From Malassezia japonica (taxonomy: Eukaryota; Basidiomycota; Malasseziomycetes; Malasseziales; Malasseziaceae), in NCBI RefSeq assembly GCF_029542785.1, contig NC_083370.1, positions 1,920,001 through 1,984,000 on the forward strand: a stretch of DNA of 64,000 bases. Direction: 5' to 3'. Made by a program: the position numbers and the translations under genes. Below the pieces are notes generated by a model. The model worked only from the letters and a program-made list of their open reading frames with translations. It was not told the DNA's origin and ran no database searches. This document shows, in pieces, positions 43,561 to 56,500 of this stretch (within the stretch, counting starts at the first letter, position 1; each line of letters begins with the position of its first letter).

Positions 43561-45772
43561 ATGGTGCTGGTCTGCCGCCCGCGCGAGACGGGCGACGCGC
43601 ATGTGCGCGCTGCAGGCACACTCGAGTTCGCGGATGCGTACAGACATATATCGCGCGTCTCGCGGCAGCGCGTGCTCGGCGATCCCGGGACGGCGGCGCC
43701 GGGCGGCGCGACCGTCTTGATCCTCACCACGCCGCTGGTCGACTCGCTGGCGGCCGCGCGCATCTTTACGCGCCTGCTGGCGGACGACGAGATTGCGTTC
43801 CGTGTGGCTCCGGTCAATGGCTACCGTGCGCTGCAGCAGATCCTCGCAGAGGACGTCGAAGGGCACTTGGAGGTAGGTCGCCTTGCTCACCCAGTTGCAC
43901 ACGCTCGTGTTTCTGAATCTAGGCTCGCTGATGCCGCTACCGACGTCGGTGCCACTGCCGCCAAACTGCACGCTGCATGTGCTCGACTCGCACCGTCCGT
44001 GGAATTTGAGCAACTTGTTCGCAACCTCGCAGATCAACGACCACATTTATATCTGGGACGACGGCGAGGTCGAGGAAAGGCTCGGGCGCGAGCGCGAGGC
44101 CTACGAGATGCTCGAGTTCGACGTCGACTCGGACTCGGAGGAGGAGGATAGCGAGAGCGAAGGCGAGGCGAGTGATGATGCCCAATCGGATACCCCGGCC
44201 ACCGACCGGCCTGCGAAGCGCGCACGCACCCCGGGCGGCGAGTCGCACACCAAGCGCCGCCTCGACGGCGAGCAACGCAATGTCTACCGTGCAGTCCTGG
44301 CCAAGTACTACTCGCGGGGGAGCTGGACAGGGATGAGCGCTGCGCAGATGATGTACCTCCTCGCCGTCTCGCTCGGCCGCGGCGACCGCGACTGCCTCTG
44401 GTACGCGGTGCTGGGCCTCACCTCGCAATACATCTCGAATGCGATCCACGCGGGGACCTACGAAGGCTACGCATCCGCACTCGCTTCCGACGTCGTGGCG
44501 ATGTCCGCGGACGACCCGCGCCCGGCAGAGATCCGAGGCCTGCGCGACGTCAACATGCACGGCGCCGACGACTCCGCCGTGCGCGTCGTGCCAGACGAGC
44601 TCCGCTTCACGCTCTATCGCCACTGGAGTCTGGAGACGAGCATGTACCATACCAGCTATGTCGCCGCTAAGCTCGGCATCTGGCGCGAAAAGGGAATCAG
44701 CAAGCTGCGTGGCCTGCTCGCCAAGATGGGCCTGTCGCTCGCCAACTGCCGGCAGACGTACGAGCACATGGACCTCGACCTGCGCAACTCGCTCGTGAGC
44801 CGCATGGAATCGATTGCGCCAGAGTACGGCTTGACCGACCTCGTCTTTCAGTCCTTTACGCGCTCGTACGGCTTCCGCTCCATGCCGCTCAGCGCGTCAG
44901 ACGCGGTAGAAGGCATCTCGGCGCTCCTCCAGGCGGCGCACGGCGTGCGCGTCGAGGTGGAAGGCGTGCAGATCGTGCGCACGGACTCGGTCGCGAGTAC
45001 GCGGTCCGTGGACAATGCGGCGGACCGCGGCGCATCTTCGTACGGCGGGCGCACGCTCTGGAGCCTCAGCGACACCGGCGTGCACGTCGGCGCGCGGGGC
45101 ATTGACGAGGCGGACAACGACCCCGCCGACGACCGCGACAGCGCAGACTGGGAAAACACCGCGTCGGCTACCTGGGTGCAAAACTTCTTCGAGGCATACC
45201 GCGCGATGGACGTGCAGAAAGCGTCGAGTATCCACCTGTTGCAAAAGTCGCTTACGTTGGCCAAAGCGCTCCACCAAGCGATTGTTGCGCAAGGCGTGAC
45301 GATTATTGTGAAGCAGTCCATCAAGACGCTGCGCTCCTTCCGTCTATCCGTGCTACAAGACGGTCCCCAACTGAACCTATTTGTGCACCCCGACACCCTG
45401 ACACGCCTCGGCTTTTGGCTGATCGACGCGTTGCGCGACATTGTCAGCGAGCAGGCCGAGCGGCGCGCGGCCGCCAAGCGAAGCAAACGGCGCAGCAAGG
45501 ACGATGCCGGACAGTCCGAGCAGCACACGCTGCAGTCGCTCCCGTTCGTCCTCGCGGCGCTGGACAAGGCACGCGACGTGTACATCGTCGTCGGCATCGT
45601 CGGCGCGCCCGACTACGGCGACGTGGGCCGCAACCGCTTCGGCCTCGCGTTCCAGGAAGCTGCTGCGAGTAGCGGTGCACGCATGCGCAATGACCGCTTC
45701 GACTCGAGCGTCCTGGAGGTGAAGCGCGATGATCTATTGGCGTTTGTTGAGGCGCTGCACCTGCAGGCTTAA
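43561..45772 (+). CDS. CDC45: DNA replication initiation factor Cdc45
   Basis: Exons 43561-43872 and 43895-45772 (22-nt intron) encode 729 residues. N-terminal DHH-like elements include TTPLVDSLAAARIFTRLL and APVNGY. Splicing gives ELHTLVFLNLGSL, then HVLDSHRPWNLSNLF and INDHIYIWDD. An acidic stretch (DVDSDSEEEDSESEGEASDD) and a nuclear-type basic segment PAKRARTPGG follow, as in other Cdc45 proteins. The C-terminal half has ETSMYHTSYVAAKLGIWREKG and VVGIVGAPDYGDVGRNRFG. Cdc45 joins Mcm2-7 and GINS to form the CMG replicative helicase. The upstream codons are non-ATG; 43561 is the first ATG. Confidence 0.95.
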
Positions 45773-46170
45773 TGCGTAGAAGGAGTCCTGTGCATGCAGG
45801 CACGTGGCATAAAATCGTGGTGGTGAACATCATCACGTGAGTAGCTTTTGCACCTTGTGATTGGTGTATTGTTCCGGCCGGGCGGGCCGCGGCTGAGATC
45901 AGCGCTGGGTAGTCGGGCCGACTCAACCACGCCCCCTGTTTGCACGCAAGTCGGACATTACGCGCCGAGAGCCAACGCGAGCGCGGCTGAATTCATAGCT
46001 GCAAGTTTCGACGCGTCGCGAGACGGTGAGAGCAACACTTGTGGCCTGTCCCGCCCGTATCTATAGGTAACGGACCATCCCGTCCCTCTGCCCTCCCTCC
46101 CCCTTCCCATCCAAGCCCCTTTGGCCCTGCCCGTGGAAGCGTACACGCGGCGAATCGCGTATACGTGTAA
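45773..46170 (+). promoter_or_regulatory. STH1/SNF2 upstream region
   Basis: This 398-bp intergenic region follows CDC45 on the same strand. It holds CACGTG at 45801-45806 and 45834-45839 and a pyrimidine-rich tract at about 46077-46115, 55-95 bp before the start codon; such CT tracts are common in fungal promoters. I see no RNA gene. Confidence 0.5.
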
Positions 46171-49100
46171 ATGGAGGCAGGTTCTTCCAGTACGGGGAGC
46201 ACCCCAGCCCCGAAGGGCCCTGAGCGGCCTACGAATCCTTCATCCTTGCCCCAGGGCACGCCAGGTGGCGATGCCCCTTCCTCGGGGCCGACGAGCCTCT
46301 TGAGCCAGTTGCCGATTCAGGCGCAACGCCAGCTGGCCGGTATGACCAAGGAGCGCCTGCAGCAGATTGTTTCTGTACGTATCCCGCCTAACACCAGCGC
46401 ATGCAGCAACTCAAAGCTAGCGGTCAGACCGAGCAATCCAACCAGGAATACGCGTCGCTCGTCCAGACCCTCAAGGCGTTCCAATACTTGCAACAGCTGC
46501 GTATGCAGCAGCTCGCGTCACAGCAACCGACCCCACCTGCGGACGCCGCGGCATCGTCCAACGCACCAGGCACCCCTTCGGCAGACGCGGCGCCCAACGC
46601 CGCCAACGTGTCGTTTCCGGGCGGCAGCGGCCCAGCGCTTTCGAACGAGCAGCTCTCTACGCTCCGCAACCAGGTTGGCGCGTTTAAGCAGCTCGCACGG
46701 AACCAACCGATGCAGGGTCAGCTCCAAAGCACGCTCACTGACGCGCCGAAGCCGGACGCCGAGGCCAAGACCACGCCGCCGACCAGCACCACCGTCACGG
46801 CCAAGCTCGCGGACGCGGCCGCCGACTCGCACGCCGCGCTCCTCGCTGCGAACGGCACCGAGGCGCTCAAGTCGTCCGAAACAACGACACCGAAGCCGGC
46901 GTCGTCCGACGAGTCGTCCGCCGACGCGCCTCGTGCCGCGACGCCCCAGGACGATCCGTCGAGCTCGGTTTATCCCTATAACGCGTACTTGCATCCCTTT
47001 ACGCTCCTGGCCAAGCCCAGCACCAAGGGCGGCGACGACCTCGCATCGATGCAGCAGCGACTATTGATTCCGAGTCTGCTGCCGGCTGGCATCGACGCTC
47101 GCCTCCTGCTGGAGGAGCGCGACCGCTTTGTGCGTGGGCGCATCCAGCAGCGCATCCGCGAGCTGGAGTCTTTCCCGTCGACCATGGCCCAGGTGCCGAC
47201 GGCCGACGCGGCTGCGCAGTACAACCAGACTTCGCTGCAGGACCAGCTGAGCGGTGCCGCAGGCCGCGGTCACAACGCCAAGGTCAAGGCGCTGATCGAG
47301 CTCAAGTCGCTGCACCTCCTCGAGCGCCAGCAGCAGCTGCGCGAGAAGGTCGTGGCCAGCATGCAGCTTGCCACGACCCTCGGCCTCGACCGCTCTGCAT
47401 TCCGGCGTGTTCGCAAGCAGGCGCTGCGTGACGCTCGTGTCACAGAGCAGCTCGAGCGCAAGCAGCGCACGGAGCGCGAGCGCAAGGCGAAGCAGCGCCA
47501 CACGGACTATCTGTCCATGATCTGTGCGCACGGAAAGGACCTCTTGGCTGCTCAGAACAAGGCGTCCGACCAGGCGCGGCGTATCGGCCGCCTGGTGCTC
47601 AAGTTCCATGTGGATACAGAGCGCGAGGAGCAAAAGCGTGTGGAGCGCATCGCCAAAGAGCGTCTGAATGCGCTCAAGGCCGACGACGAAGAGGCCTACT
47701 TGAAGCTCATTGATACCGCAAAAGATACGCGTATTACGCACCTTCTGCAACAGACCGACGCTTACCTGGACAACCTCGCCCAGGCCGTGCAGGCGCAGCA
47801 GAACGACGATGCCCACGCCGACTTTACCGTGGACAAGCGCATGACGGCTGACGACGGACAAGGCGTGGACGAGACGACGTTTGGCGCCGCCCGCCAGGAC
47901 GACCCCGGCGAAGACACTGGTCGTGTAGACTACTACTCTGTGGCGCATCGCTACTCGGAGAAGATCACGGAGCAGCCCTCAATTCTTGTGGGTGGCAAGC
48001 TGAAGGAGTACCAGATGAAGGGTCTGCAGTGGATGGTGTCTTTGTACAACAACCGACTGAACGGTATTCTTGCTGATGAAATGGGTCTCGGCAAGACCAT
48101 CCAGACCATCTCTCTGATTACCTTCTTGATCGAGTCCAAGAAACAGAACGGACCGTACCTGGTGATTGTGCCGCTCTCCACGTTGACCAACTGGGTGAAC
48201 GAGTTCAACAAGTGGGCGCCGTCTGTTTCGACGCTCGTGTACAAGGGTACGCCGAGCGTGCGTAAGCAGCTGGCCGCGCAGCTCAAGATGGGCACTTTCC
48301 AAGTACTCTTGACCACCTATGAGTATATTATCAAGGAAAAGAACCTCTTGGGCAAGATCAAGTGGACCCACATGATTATTGACGAGGGTCACCGCATGAA
48401 GAATACCCAGAGCAAACTCACTGTGACGCTGACGCAATCCTACTCGAGCCGGTACCGTCTCTTGCTGACGGGTACGCCGCTGCAAAACAATCTGCCCGAA
48501 TTGTGGGCGCTGCTCAACTTTGTGTTGCCCAAGATCTTTAACTCGATCAAGAGCTTCGATGAGTGGTTCAATACACCCTTTGTCAACACCGGCACTGGTG
48601 AGAGCAACATGCAGCTCAACGAAGAAGAGGCACTACTCATCATCAAGCGTCTGCACAAGGTCCTGCGTCCCTTTTTGCTGCGCCGTCTTAAGAAGGACGT
48701 CGAGAGCGAGCTGCCCGACAAGGTGGAAAAGGTTATCAAGTGCCGCATGAGTGCGCTGCAGGCCAAGCTCTACCAGCAGATGAAGAAGCACAAGATGATT
48801 GTGAGCGACATCGGTGGGCCGGGCAAGGGTGCAAAGCCGACAGGTATCCGTGGTCTGCAAAACGCCATCATGCAGCTGCGCAAGATCTGTAACCATCCCT
48901 ACGCGTTTGAGCAGGTCGAAGCGGCGATCAATCCTACGAAAGAGAACGGCCCCGACCTCTTCCGCGTCGCCGGCAAGTTTGAGCTGCTCGACCGCATCCT
49001 TCCGAAGCTCTTTGCTACGGGCCATCGCGTTTTGATTTTCTTCCAGATGACGGCGATCATGGATATTATGGAAGACTTTATGCGTTTCCGTGGCATCAAA

Positions 49101-50642
49101 TATCTCCGTCTCGACGGTTCAACCAAGCCCGATGACCGCTCCGTCCTCCTGCGCGAGTTTAACCAGCCCGACTCGGAGTACGACGTGTTTATTCTCTCTA
49201 CGCGTGCAGGTGGTCTCGGTCTCAACTTGCAATCTGCAGACACGGTCATTATCTACGACTCGGACTGGAATCCGCACCAGGATCTCCAGGCCCAAGACCG
49301 TGCGCACCGTATCGGCCAAAAGGTCGAAGTGCGCATTCTGCGTCTTGTTACGGAGAAATCAGTCGAAGAGACGATTCTGTCGCGTGCTCAGTCCAAGCTT
49401 GAAATCAACGGCAAGGTCATCCAGGCCGGCAAGTTCGACAACCAGGCCACGGCGGACGAGCGCGAGCTGCTGCTGCGTGCCATGCTGGAAGCGGACAATG
49501 AGGACGAGGACGAGGAGGAGCACGGGGAGCTCAACGACGACGAGCTTAACGAACTCCTGGCGCGTACCAACGACGAAGTCGCGCGCTTCCAGGAAGTCGA
49601 CCGCGAGCGCCACGCCGACGAAGAAGCCGAGTGGCATGCGCTTGGCAACACGGGCCCCGTGCCCGAGCGCCTGATGCAAGAGAACGAGCTGCCGGAAATG
49701 TACCGCCGCGACTTTGACGCGGAGGCGATTGACGGCAGCCAGGAAGAGCAGCCGCTGTCGCGCCGCCGCAACGTGGTGCACTACGACGACGGTCTCACTG
49801 AAGATCAGTTCCTCCGTGCTCTCGAGGGCGACCAGGACCTGGGCGACGTCGTGGAGCGCAAGCGCGAGCGTGCCGAGAAGCGCCGCTTGAAGCAGAGTGG
49901 CCTCTTGGAGACGGACGTTGACACGTCGGGCGCCGACACGCCCAAGCTTGGCCGCAAGCGCGCCAAGGACGGAAGCAGTGCTACGGACACGCCCGACCCT
50001 TCGTCGCCGGGCGAGCTGGCCTCGGGCGAGAAGAAGCGGAAGCTCGGCGGCGCACTCGACGCGATGGCGTCCCCCGCCGAACTTTCGGATGCGCTGAACA
50101 AACGCCGCAAGGTGGACGAGAAGAGCGATGCGCTCAAGGCTGCCCTCCAGCAGTGCTACCGCGCGGTGGAGCAATGCGAGGAGGAAGAAACCGGCCGCCA
50201 GCGCTGTGTGCTCTTTATCGATATCCCGAAGAAGAGCGAGTACCCCGACTACCATGTGCTTATTCCGCAGCCGATCGCCTTGCGGCAGATCCGCAAGCGT
50301 ATTGAATCCAAGGCGTACAAATCGCTGGAAGCGTGCAAGAGCGATTTCCATTTGATGTTTAACAATGCTCGGACCTATAATCAAGAGGGTTCGTTGGTTT
50401 GGAACGATGCCGAAGAGCTGCAGAAAGTCTTTGACGAGACCTATGAGCAGGTCCAGCAGCAGCTCGAGGCACAAGAGAGCGAGAGCGAGGCACACGACGC
50501 TGATTATTCCCAAGGGGAAGTACCTGTATCACTAGAAAGCCCTATGGACGCGGATGAAGGAGAGCCCCAACAGCGTGCGCCGGGCAAGGTGGGCATGAAA
50601 ATCAAGCTTTCCATGGCCGGCCGCAAGAAGCGCACTCCATAG
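46171..50642 (+). CDS. STH1: SWI/SNF or RSC chromatin-remodelling ATPase
   Basis: Exons 46171-46374 and 46398-50642 (23-nt intron) encode 1482 residues. In order: a QLQ-like motif (~148-175, NEQLSTLRNQVGAFKQLAR), an HSA domain (~395-470, basic helix binding actin-related proteins), the Snf2 ATPase with DEMGLGKTIQT (~629) and IIDEGHRMKN (~729), helicase C ending AQDRAHRIGQK (~975), an acidic SnAC region, and a C-terminal bromodomain (~1313-1425) with YPDYHVLIPQPI and NNARTYNQEGS. It slides or ejects nucleosomes. Snf2 and Sth1 are hard to separate by eye, and many compact basidiomycetes have one such protein, so the symbol is tentative. Confidence 0.93.
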
Positions 50643-50897
50643 TCGCGCCATAGCGCAGATTGTATACCAATTGGCCTCGATAGCGTCAGGCACCAATGAC
50701 GTTTGCGTGCATACTGACTAAGCAAATCACGACGCTGGTTGGGGTTGCCGCAGTGGCAGCGAAATTGCTGGCAAACTCGACTTGACCCGCCCCTCCCCTT
50801 TTAGGCGGCGTGCATAGGACCACGTGGTGGACCCTACCGTTGGAGTACGGCAACACGCTTGTGCGCGTTCTGCCTTCTCTTCACACTATCGCGCGTG
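50643..50897 (+). promoter_or_regulatory. Universal-stress-protein promoter with STRE-like and CACGTG elements
   Basis: Two abutting CCCCT elements lie at 50790-50794 and 50795-50799, matching the core of the yeast stress response element. CACGTG is at 50821-50826. The ATG follows 72 bp later. Confidence 0.45.
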
Positions 50898-51634
50898 ATG
50901 TCTAGCAACACGGAACAGCAGGGTTTCTTCGGTGTGAACCACGAAACCTCGGGTAGCGGTGACGTTACTCCCGGTGGCCAGTACGTATGCGATCAGAGAC
51001 TGACCATTCCACAGGGTCCACCAGATTGCCCAGACCCCCGTCCTGGAGTCGGGCAACCCCTTCGACAAGGCTTCGATCCCCGCCGAGGCTCGTCAGCAGC
51101 AGATCGTCGGTGTCCCCGGTGAGAAGCTCCCTGAGGACAAGAGCAAGGTTCTGCTTGCTCTCGATGGTACCGAGGCTGGTGACAAGGCCTTTGCCTACCT
51201 GCTCGAGAACAAGACCATCGCGCCTGGTAGCCACATCTTCTTGACCACCGTCCTGCCGGCCAACGTGCTGGGTGGCCCTTGGGTGTCGGGTCCCCTCTCG
51301 ATCGACACCAAGAAACAGAACGAGCTTCTCCGCCAGCTGCGTCAGCAGGCTGTTGAGCGCATGGCCCCTTACAAGGCCAAGCTCAAGGAGAAGGGCTACA
51401 ACGTTACCATGCACGTTCTGCACGGCGACGCCCGCGCCTCGCTGCTCAAGGTCATCAGCTACCACAAGGTCGACCTTGTCCTTATGTACGTATCACGATC
51501 CCGTTGCATAAACATGTATACTAACACACCACAGTGGCAAGCGCAACCGCGGCTGGAAGAAGGGTCTTACCAGCGGTACCGTCTCGTCGTACCTGGTCAG
51601 CCACTCGCCCGTCCCCGTTCTTGTCATCAAGTAA
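50898..51634 (+). CDS. Universal stress protein (UspA fold)
   Basis: Exons 50898-50980, 51015-51485 and 51535-51634, with introns of 34 and 49 nt, encode 217 residues. The core begins KVLLALDGTEAGDKAFAYLLEN, with the family Asp near the N-terminus, and ends with the nucleotide-loop pattern IGKRNRGWKKGLTSGTVSSYLV followed by SHSPVPVLVIK, fitting G-x2-G-x9-G-(S/T). It likely binds ATP and acts in stress tolerance. Codon use is strongly biased to C/T-ending favoured codons, as in RPL3, which suggests high expression. Both introns are longer than the window norm. Confidence 0.88.
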
Positions 51635-52138
51635 TTATCTTGAACCGTGGACTAGGCTGGGTGTCCTCCGCTCGTGTACTATTCGTTTCTCGCATAGACA
51701 CACGGGCATTGTTTTTGTGTAGGACTAATTCATCCACCATCTCTATTTGTCGGTCCTATCATCTGCACGATGAAGATTTTGACTAGACTCGCTCGGACCA
51801 TGGCTTGACACCCCTTGGTGTGCCCCGGGATCGCATCTTGCCCCGATTTCAAGGGTCATCCCAAACACCGATGTCCCTCAGGGTGACCACCGGATATATT
51901 CGGACGAACCAATGAAATCATGCGCCCACGAACCCTACGTTTTTGCCGCCCATTTTCCTTCACGAAAATGGAGGGATGAAATTTGGCAAAGAAAAGCGTC
52001 AGAGCAATGTTGCATTTTGTAGATGTATGCACAGGATGCATACACTATAGCCTAGGAACGAGAAGAGCATAAAGCGTCCAAGGGCGGACATCTAATAGGT
52101 ATAGACAGCATGCCGCTTGACGCAGAGTATGCTTCCGC
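51635..52138. other. Convergent 3' intergenic region, USP and RPL3
   Basis: About 500 bp lies between two convergent, probably highly expressed genes, with lower GC than its surroundings. A perfect 8-bp inverted repeat with a 6-nt loop is at 51950-51971 and could form an RNA hairpin. I find no tRNA and no convincing small ORF. Confidence 0.45.
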
Positions 52139-53370
52139 TTAGTAGTACACCACGGGAGCCTTCTTGGGGCCCTCGAACGCCTCACGCTCAGCGGCAGTCT
52201 GGTAGTTGCCGTGGCCGAACTTGGACGAGGTGTCAATGAACTTGAGCGAAACCTTCTCGAGGTCACGGCGCGAGGTGTGGATCTGGTGCGACTTGCGGAT
52301 AGTCAGAACACGCTTCTTCACACCAGGGCAGCAGCCCTTGATCATGATGAAGTCGTTCTTCACCACACCGTAGTGGGGGAAGCCACCCATGGGGGTAATG
52401 GGCTTCTGGGTGGTGTCGAACTCGGTGGTGGCCGAGGCCTTGTCAGCACCGTTACCGATACGGTAGATCTTCTTGTTGAGCTCAGTGCGGTGGTGGTAAC
52501 CGTCCTGACCAGAGCGGGCAACGGTGAACATAACGTTGGCCGGGTGCCAGGCACCGATACAGGCGACCTTGCGGAGACCCTTGTGGGTCTTGCGAGGAAG
52601 CTTCTTGGTACCCCAACGGGCAGTCACACCCTCGTAACCCTTACCCTTGGTAACACCGATAACATCAACGTTCTCGTCCTGGGTGAAGAGGCTGCCGACG
52701 TCAACAGTCTTCTCGAAGAGACCCTGGGCGAACTCAACCTTGTCGGCGACCGAGCCACCGTTGACCTGGATCTCCATGAGGTGAGCCTTCTTCTGCTTCA
52801 GGCTGGTGTTGCGCAGCTGGGTGTGCGCGAGCACACGGACAACAGTGCAGTACTTGCGGATACGCTCGAGCTCACGGGCGATCGACTGACCGTTGTTCTC
52901 CGAGTGCTTCTTGGCGTACTTGGTGAAGGCCTTCTTCTTGCTGCGGTACCAGTTCTTGTAGAAGCGGCGCTTGACCTCGTCAGAGAGGTGCTCAGCCCAG
53001 ACAGTGGTGAGCGAGCGGAGACCACGGGGGGTCTCGATGTAGCCAACGACACCAACCACGACCATGGGGGGAGTCTCGATGACCGTAGTGGCCTCGACGA
53101 CCTCACGCTTGTGCATCTTCGAACCGGGGCGGTCGAGGTCGCGAACAATGTGAGTCATACCGGCCTTGTAGCCCATGAAGGCCGTCAGGTGAACGGGCTT
53201 CTTGGGGTCATCCTTGGGGAACGACTTGCACTTGCCGCGGTGGCTCGCGGCGCGCTTGCGAGGAAGGAAACCAAGCGAGCCGTGACGGGGGTGCTCGAAC
53301 TGATCGCATGTGTTAGTACTCCTGTTCAACGCAATGACGCTTGTATTGTACACACCTTGCAGTGAGACAT
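52139..53370 (-). CDS. RPL3: 60S ribosomal protein uL3
   Basis: Exons 53356-53370 (15 nt) and 52139-53299 encode 391 residues, the standard length. The first exon codes only MSHCK, and a 56-nt intron with an ACTAAC branch motif leads to [17 protein letters not shown]. Other landmarks are [19 protein letters not shown], the peptidyl-transferase-proximal loop with [27 protein letters not shown] (read in parts) and the ending KKAPVVYY. Position 4 is Cys where most fungi have Arg or Lys. Codon use is highly biased. The intron after the fifth codon is typical of ribosomal protein genes and is the second longest coding intron here. Confidence 0.97.
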
Positions 53371-53517
53371 GGCTGTTGCCGTCGAGGTAACGAGTCGAAG
53401 AAAAGCGGCCGCACTCCCTGGCATACGGTGCGCGGCCGCTTAGCGCACTCACGTGAGAAGTATAGTTATATCACGTGAACAGCTCTATTGTTGTACGTGG
53501 AGGTGGAGGTGGAGGTG
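53371..53517 (-). promoter_or_regulatory. RPL3 promoter with paired CACGTG boxes
   Basis: CACGTG occurs at 53450-53455 and 53472-53477, 80-107 bp upstream of the ATG. A GC-rich inverted repeat lies closer to the start. The region also contains the 3' flank of the Snt2 gene. Confidence 0.5.
53403..53441. repeat. 10-bp perfect inverted repeat of NotI-type palindromes
   Basis: AAGCGGCCGC at 53403-53412 faces GCGGCCGCTT at 53432-53441 across 19 bp, 33-71 bp before the RPL3 ATG. Each arm contains the 8-bp palindrome GCGGCCGC. Confidence 0.75.
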
Positions 53518-56500
53518 CTAGGCCTCCGCCTCCCCCGCACCCAGAAGCGCGGGGCGGCACAGTGTGCAGCACACATGCGCCGAGCCGGGAAGCGGCCACC
53601 ACAGCGGCGAGAAGTCCGAGTGGCACTTTGTGCAGGTAGTTTGGGAAATAGGAGACGAAGTCTCGACTGTGTCCATTTTCACATCTTCAGCTCCGTCGGC
53701 AGTCATCGTCAGCAGGGAACTTTCGCGGAGCAAGGCGCCGGCGCCTCCGCAGTTTTGCAGCACGGCGTCGAACCGCTTGGCACGACGAAGCAGTGCATGA
53801 GAGGACTCGATAATTGCCGAGTTCCTGTGTGAAGTACTGGTGACTTGCTTGTGGGTCTGGGCATAGGCTTGCATGGCCGTCATGCCGAGCTTGTTGTCAC
53901 TTTCGAAAAAGTCGTACGTCGTCTTGGACTTGGCCACGTTGCGATGTTCCTTGCACCAGATCTGCGCACACATATGGCCGGTCTCCGACTTGAAAGATAG
54001 CGTGTGAACCGATTCACGGCGTGAAGTCTTTACAGGGAAGATCTCAAAGGCGAGCGTACACGACGGCTGGGCTTGGAAGGCACACGACACGTGGAAACGC
54101 GTACGACACGAAGGCTCTGCACACACGACCACTGCACCCCTGGTCTCATTACAGAGGGAGCAGGGCGAATCATACCGCCACAGGGGAAGTGTCCCGGCTC
54201 CTTCGACGGGGCGCATCGTCGACACATCACCGTACAACACTTCGGGCATCCAGGTCGCACAGACCAGATGCACCCAGTTGTTGCACTCTGTGGGTTTGTA
54301 CACATCGAGCGCCGTAAGCGGGCTGGGCTGCCCAGCGGACTTGGCATCCTCGGTCAAGCGCTGTGAACGTGCCGAAGCTTGCGCACGGTCCGTGGCGGCT
54401 TCGTCACACAACACACAATGCGGAAGCAGGGCTGAGTCGGGGTCTTGGTCATTGCGGCACAGGTCACAGAACCATTCGGACGCCTCCAAGTCTGCATTGG
54501 TAAATCCGACACAGCCTTGGTGCGCAACCATTCCACACTGGCCACAGACCTTCAAACGACGTTTGGGATCCGCGCGCCGGCACATGACACACTTGCCCAA
54601 GTCGGGCGCCGCAGGAGGTGTAGGCGACACGGTAGCGGGCCGTGTGGGGGCGCTATAATCATTCGGAACGTACTTGACGTGGACAGGCAACAGTACGCCC
54701 AGGCCGCGCTCTTCAGATCCTTGCTCTTGTGCGTGCTTGCGCTTCGCGTCGGTGATAAACATACTGGCAGTTTCTGCTGCATATTTGCGCCAATACTGAC
54801 CGCAATATACGCAAAGCGCGCGCCCAGCCCAGTTGATAAAGCCACGGTACCAGAACGGACTGGCAGGTGTACCACAAAAGGCGCAATTAAGCTTGGCAGA
54901 GGGCGTCTGCTCTTGGATCTCGCTGACTTCTTCCGGCGAGAGGACAGAGCGTGTGGGCGACACCTCTCGTTCTTCCTGCTTTGGCTGTTCAGCGATACCA
55001 CCAGATCCTTTCGCTTCGCTACCCGCTGCGCTCGACCGCCAAATTTCGCCGAGATGACTCCTAGGGTTAGCTGGGTGACAAGGTCAACGTACGTTTGCCA
55101 ATAATAGATGCTCTTTACAATCTCTCCCGGCGTACGATCAGGCAGGGCACGCTTGAGCAGGCTCATCTCTGCCGAGTGATCGCGCAAGGTCTTTTCCAAA
55201 TTCTCCAGCTCCTTCGGCGAAAGCTTGAAGTAGCCAAAGTCGGCATTGTTGCTTTGTGCAAATTGCTTGGTCGCCACGTCGACCTGGTAGTCATTAGCAC
55301 ACAACAGCTGCAGTCCTCGGTCCATAAATGCGACAAACACGCGGGGAATTGTGGCCCGTGGTGCCGAAAGACTTTCAAGGTACTCATCCACAGCCGGTGC
55401 AGAGAGCTTCGGCGAGGGCACATAGATCGGTGTGACTGTTTCGTCACCGCCTCGCTCATAAACGGTGTCCGACACCGGGGAAACTTGATCCTCCTCGTCC
55501 ACGTCCATGACCTGTACCGTCTCCGAGGAAGTGTCTGCCGCCCGGCGGCCTTTGCGGCCACTTTTCCGTTTACGACCTCCCGCCTTTTGCGGACTAGGTG
55601 TCTCTTGCTCCTGCTGCACTTCTGGTTGCGGTTCGGCAACCTCCTGCGCTACCAGTGGACCCATGGCATTCCTCTCTTGCTGCTCCTCCCAACTCGGCAC
55701 GGTCATTTGGTATTTGGTACCACACCGCGTGACAGCGCGGGGGTAAATCGAATCATGGGAGTCCAGTACATCCAAAGCAGACGTGTATTCACCAAAGTAG
55801 CGATAGGGCCACCCCTGGAAGCAACGCAGCCCCTCGCGGTCCATAGCAGTGTGCAACACTGTTTCATTCACGTGTGCGGGAACATCGCCAAAGAGGTGCG
55901 AACGGTTTGTGCGGCGGCTTGTTGATGCCTGTGTACGGGGTCCACGAGTAGAAGGTGCCGTTTCCGAGTTGAGGCCACCACCGCCCACACCGTGCTCCTC
56001 GACATGTGCGTCGTGCTTTTTTGTACACGGGGCGCACGACCAACTGTATCCTTTGGCCGGCTTAGACTGTAGCGGGGGGTTGACGCAGCGCATATGAAAG
56101 TACTTGTGGCACGTATCACACCGCACAGATTCGGCACTCGGCGCCCACTCCTTACAGACTGCACATCCACGTAGAGCGTCGCAGAGATCAGAAGAAATGC
56201 CCACTTCAGCAACAATGAACGAATACTTTTCTCGTAGCGTTTCCAAAACAGCATCCGGTGCATTTTTCACTTTCCATGAGGGGATAACGTCGTAGAATCG
56301 ATGAATGTACCGATCGTACAGCTGGTGGTAGTAGAAATGGTCATCGCGACGCTTCCAAGCAGCAAGCTCTGGTGTAGACCCGTTGCAAATCAAGTCGCGG
56401 TGCTTGACGCGACACTTTCCACGGATAGCAGAAACAGGGTATAAGTCTGCGTGCATGGTCGCCACCAACAGGCGCGAATCGTTGTTGGCACGGTGAGTCA

